Source of the DNA: Gigantopelta aegis
Taxonomy: Eukaryota; Mollusca; Gastropoda; Neomphalida; Peltospiridae
Direction of reading: 5' to 3'
Length of the DNA stretch: 64,000 bases
NCBI RefSeq assembly: GCF_016097555.1
Contig: NC_054706.1
Location: 74,430,674-74,494,673 of the forward strand
Both the position numbers and the translations under genes were made by a program. Below are positions 60,816 to 64,000 of this stretch, in pieces. The notes under the pieces are model-generated. The model was not told the DNA's origin, made no database searches, and worked only from the letters and a program-made list of their open reading frames with translations. Positions within the stretch are counted from its first letter, which is position 1; every line of letters starts with the position of its first letter.

Positions 60816-63022
60816 ATGTGATTAACAAAACAAAAACATTTCACCAGCATCTTCTCCACAACATACAGAGTAATCAAATGTACTAACTTAACAACAGGAA
60901 AATAAATACAACAGCAAATGCAACCAAAAGCAAAACAAAATAAAATATTTTAAAATATATAAATATGTTTTTCTGGGTTTTGTTTTTTTAAATATTTACA
61001 GATAAATGTCTTAGCTACTAATGATATAACACAGTCTGATTAAAAGTATGAATTGATTAAACAATTCGAGCAAATAGCTTGAAAAATTGGGGCTTCCTTT
61101 GCCACATAGTTTTTCTACACTAATAAAGTATTCTTTGAAATGTTAGGGACCATTCAACAATTACATAAAGCTCGTTGAGTATTGTGCCCTTATAAAACAT
61201 TATTGGGGAGGGAGATTGATGTTTGGCAAGAGTTAATAATAATATCATATGCAAATGGTCATGGTTATTTTGTTCATTAACATGATTTTTTTAATCTAGT
61301 ATTTATTTCCAAAGAAATCCAAATGGAAATACAAACAATAAAATAATGTTTGTCAAATTACATTAGTGGTAGTGTTAGTGTTGACAAGTGTTAAAAGAAA
61401 GTTAGATGGGTGGAGGTTTTTAAAAAATGCCTGAGTTTTCAGACCAAAATTCACAAAAGCAGTTGAAAATTTTAATTATAAATTTATATTAAAAAAATAA
61501 TTATTGGGTATTTATTTAGTTGTTACTGTACCAAATTTCCTCGGGAAAGTATTTTGTTATTGTATGTATAAAATTTCTACAGCAAAGAGATTTGAATTTC
61601 ATTTTGCATTATGTAATTGTTCAATGGTCCCACAGTTAATGAGAGTTTATTACTGACAACTTCACACGGGTCTGCCGTAACTGTTAAACACAATAGCCAA
61701 TACTTTCAAAATTATTAAATATTATTTACACATTTAAAAGTTTTATTAACTAAAAATCAATTAATTCATTTAATATGTACAAAGTATTTACATTTGATAA
61801 ATAACTACACACATACACTCAAACCACTTGATGCATGATTATTGGTAAAAATTTCAGTTTTGGCATGTTAAATCATCCAGTCTTGTTGCGCCTTACTGTG
61901 TTTGCACACCGAACCAAACAAAACCATAACAATATTTACATGTCAACAACTTAATGCTTTGATCTTCATCTAACACATAATTACAATGTACACAAAACAT
62001 TTAAATGTGATAATTTGATAAATTATGCAGTATAAACAGCCTTACGTAACCTATTCAAACAGTTGCAGGAATTTACAGGTGTACCAACTGAAAAGTAGAT
62101 AAATTTCATTAGTGTGTCCTTTCAGCTTTATCTAAATTTAATTTTAATCTGAAACTTTTCAAACATCATATGTGTTTCACTGAGAGTTAGAAAGATTTTA
62201 TTGGTGTATTTACTCTATATACATGGTTATTATTAGCCAAGACATCGAATTACTCAAGAATGTTCTTTTTGTCAGTTTTTAGATGTGCCGTGCTAGCAGC
62301 AAATATAAACGGCTATAACCTGCTAAGATATCAATAAAGTCAAAAGACTAACTTCGAGTTAAATATGTCTTTTTATATATATTTTATGTATGTACAGGAT
62401 ATAAAAGCAGCATTAAAAATAGACTTTGTGTTATATAAAATTTCATAATAAATGTTTGGAAACTTGTTCCGTTGAAAGCTCATCTATATACACCAGTAAA
62501 AGTCGCGTCTCAAGAGGCACATGATTTAACGGTGGTGAAGTAAGACTCCAGCCTTGCTCTAATTTTCTAACTTGTCTCACATTCGGCCATCACACAGTTT
62601 CAGTCACTTGCAAATGAGTCTTTGTACAACTAATATATCCATTTGTAACCAAGTCTTTGTACAATTAATATACATCTGTCCGTTACTCTTTATAACTGAT
62701 ATCTGTAACTTGAGAGTCTTTGTACAATTAATATATTCTCATCTGTCCATTACTCTTAGACAATTAATATTTGTAACTCGAGTCTTTGTACAACAATTAA
62801 TATATTCATCTGTAGTTACTCTGTACAATTAGCATTCATCTGCGACTGAATCTCTGTACAAGTTTCTATTCCTGTTGAAGACATGTGCGTGTCTGAACCC
62901 AGGCACACACGGATATGTAGTGTGTTATCACGTTTATCACACCAGCCTGTATGGAATGACTCCGTATTAACTGCGATGTGTTGAGATGATTGTATTCGAG
63001 GCGTAAGGTCATGAGGTCGTCA
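60816..63022 (-). other. AT-rich stretch, probably MAP2K4 3' UTR in part
   Basis: No reading frame of note. Loose repeats containing GAGTCTTTGTACAATTAATA occur four to five times in 62605..62830. Because the MAP2K4 stop is at 63023 on the minus strand, sequence leftward of it must start with its 3' UTR; the end of that UTR cannot be fixed. Confidence 0.4.
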
Positions 63023-63173
63023 TCACTTCCCGGTCTCGTTGAGGTCACCGTATTTGTCGAGCACGCCACACACGTAGCTGGCCATGTCAATAACCTGCTC
63101 CTCGCCACGCTTCACAAATGCGTATTGCATCAACTCCATGTAGTTGGGACGTTCCTTGTACTCTTTCTTCAGG
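63023..63173 (-). CDS. MAP2K4: MAP2K4 (MKK4)-like kinase, last coding exon
   Basis: On the minus strand, after an acceptor TTTTTCCATCAG, the exon completes a codon with one base and encodes LKKEYKERPNYMELMQY, AFVKRGEEQVIDMASYVC and GVLDKYGDLNETGK, then stops (49 residues). This is the end of a MAP kinase kinase: the ERPNYMEL motif is kinase subdomain XI, with the conserved arginine, and the following helix ASYVCGVLD matches the end of MAP2K4 (ACYVCKILD) better than MAP2K3/6 or MAP2K7. MKK4 phosphorylates JNK and p38 in stress signalling. The catalytic exons lie to the right of the window. The upstream intron holds a 33-bp array (63585..64000). Confidence 0.85.
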
Positions 63174-63584
63174 CTGATGGAAAAAAACAAACAAACATAG
63201 CTAAGTAACAGTGGTACGAAACATAAAATGTACAGTACTACAGTAAACAGTATTTCATGACACCTGGGAACTAAATTCTCTCCACACAATTGATGAAATC
63301 TAAAAACTAGAGTCTTTAATCAAAATGAAAGTGTTGACTGATTTTGTATTCCTGCTACCAAGAAGGGAGGATATTCAGAACATTTTGTATACATTTTCCG
63401 GATGCCTATTTTGTTAGTTGCTGAATAAAATCAATATTTGATTTATGAAATACTGCAAGTCATCAGGGAAGAAGAACTAACCACAAACATTGACAGATGC
63501 CAATCATCAGCTAGTGGCAGCAAAAAAAAATGCCAAAATCAAAACAAACCGATTTAGAAAACATTCCTCTCCATTCATCATTCT

Positions 63585-64000
63585 TACCTTCATGAGATAA
63601 AGGGAGTTCACCATTCTGACCTTCATGAGATAAAGGGAGTTCACCATTCTGACCTTCATGAGATAAAGGGAGTTCACCATTCTTACCTTCATGAGATAAA
63701 GGGAGTTCACCATTCTGACCTTCATGAGATAAAGGGAGTTCACCATTCTGACCTTCATGAGATAAAGGGAGTTCATCATTCTTACCTTCATGAGATAAAG
63801 GGAGTTCACCATTCTGACCTTCATGAGATAAAGGGAGTTCACCATTCTGACCTTCATGAGATAAAGGGAGTTCACCATTCTGACCTTCATGAGATAAAGG
63901 GAGTTCACCATTCTGACCTTCATGAGATAAAGGGAGTTCACCATTCTGACCTTCATGAGATAAAGGGAGTTCACCATTCTTACCTTCATGAGATAAAGGG
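63585..64000. repeat. 33-bp minisatellite, at least 12 copies, MAP2K4 intron
   Basis: Unit TCATGAGATAAAGGGAGTTC plus ACCATTCTGACCT, running off the right edge of the window. The only frequent change is CTGACC versus CTTACC. The 33-base period keeps an 11-residue minus-strand frame open, which is an artefact. Confidence 0.97.

Noticed and set aside
63507-63989. A 160-codon minus-strand frame of 11-residue repeats
   Set aside because: It is produced by a 33-bp minisatellite, lies in a MAP2K4 intron and has no family resemblance; the perfect DNA-level repetition explains it.

Overview
The window looks like nuclear DNA of a lophotrochozoan animal, most likely a mollusc and possibly a gastropod. 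Genes are split by GT-AG introns of hundreds to thousands of bases and the background is AT-rich. At least fifteen SINE-type pieces share tRNA-like boxes and tails ending in repeated TTTC, a style I associate with molluscan genomes. The species cannot be named from the sequence alone.

Five conserved host genes are recognisable. (1) CANT1-like nucleotidase, minus strand, first two coding exons (161..2931; the rest lies left of the window). (2) RSL1D1-like ribosomal L1-domain nucleolar protein, plus strand, all seven coding exons (5361..15023, 398 aa). (3) ANKRD40-like ankyrin protein, minus strand, all four coding exons (18986..29304, 248 aa). (4) U2AF2 (U2AF65), the large subunit of the polypyrimidine-tract-binding splicing factor, plus strand, thirteen coding exons (39395..56248) with only the extreme N-terminus not found. 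(5) The last coding exon of a MAP2K4 (MKK4)-like kinase, minus strand (63023..63173). Exon edges were set by reading phase across every junction, and all joined phases agree.

Most of the rest is repeats. Tandem arrays fill the introns of ANKRD40 (59-bp, 100-bp and 25-bp units), U2AF2 (72, 23, 48 and 25 bp) and MAP2K4 (33 bp). Other arrays lie between genes (44, 91 and 118 bp). Short non-autonomous DNA transposons are common, and many keep clear ends: a CAGGG-ended group with 5-6-bp target duplications, TA-target elements, TTAA-target elements, and three elements with 160-405-bp inverted repeats. One of these, 33003..35233, carries the start of a RecQ-like helicase reading frame. Another, 35342..35482, has a core of telomere-type repeats.

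The genes are not an operon. They are ordinary housekeeping or signalling genes on both strands: Golgi nucleotidase, ribosome biogenesis, ankyrin protein, pre-mRNA splicing and stress-kinase signalling. The most interesting structures are where repeats touch splicing signals: U2AF2 exon 53637..53760 is wedged between two minisatellites, the 59-bp array in ANKRD40 copies its own exon-3 splice donor about 26 times, and RSL1D1 exon 6 has a decayed tandem duplicate. No CRISPR array, rRNA gene or intact tRNA gene was seen.
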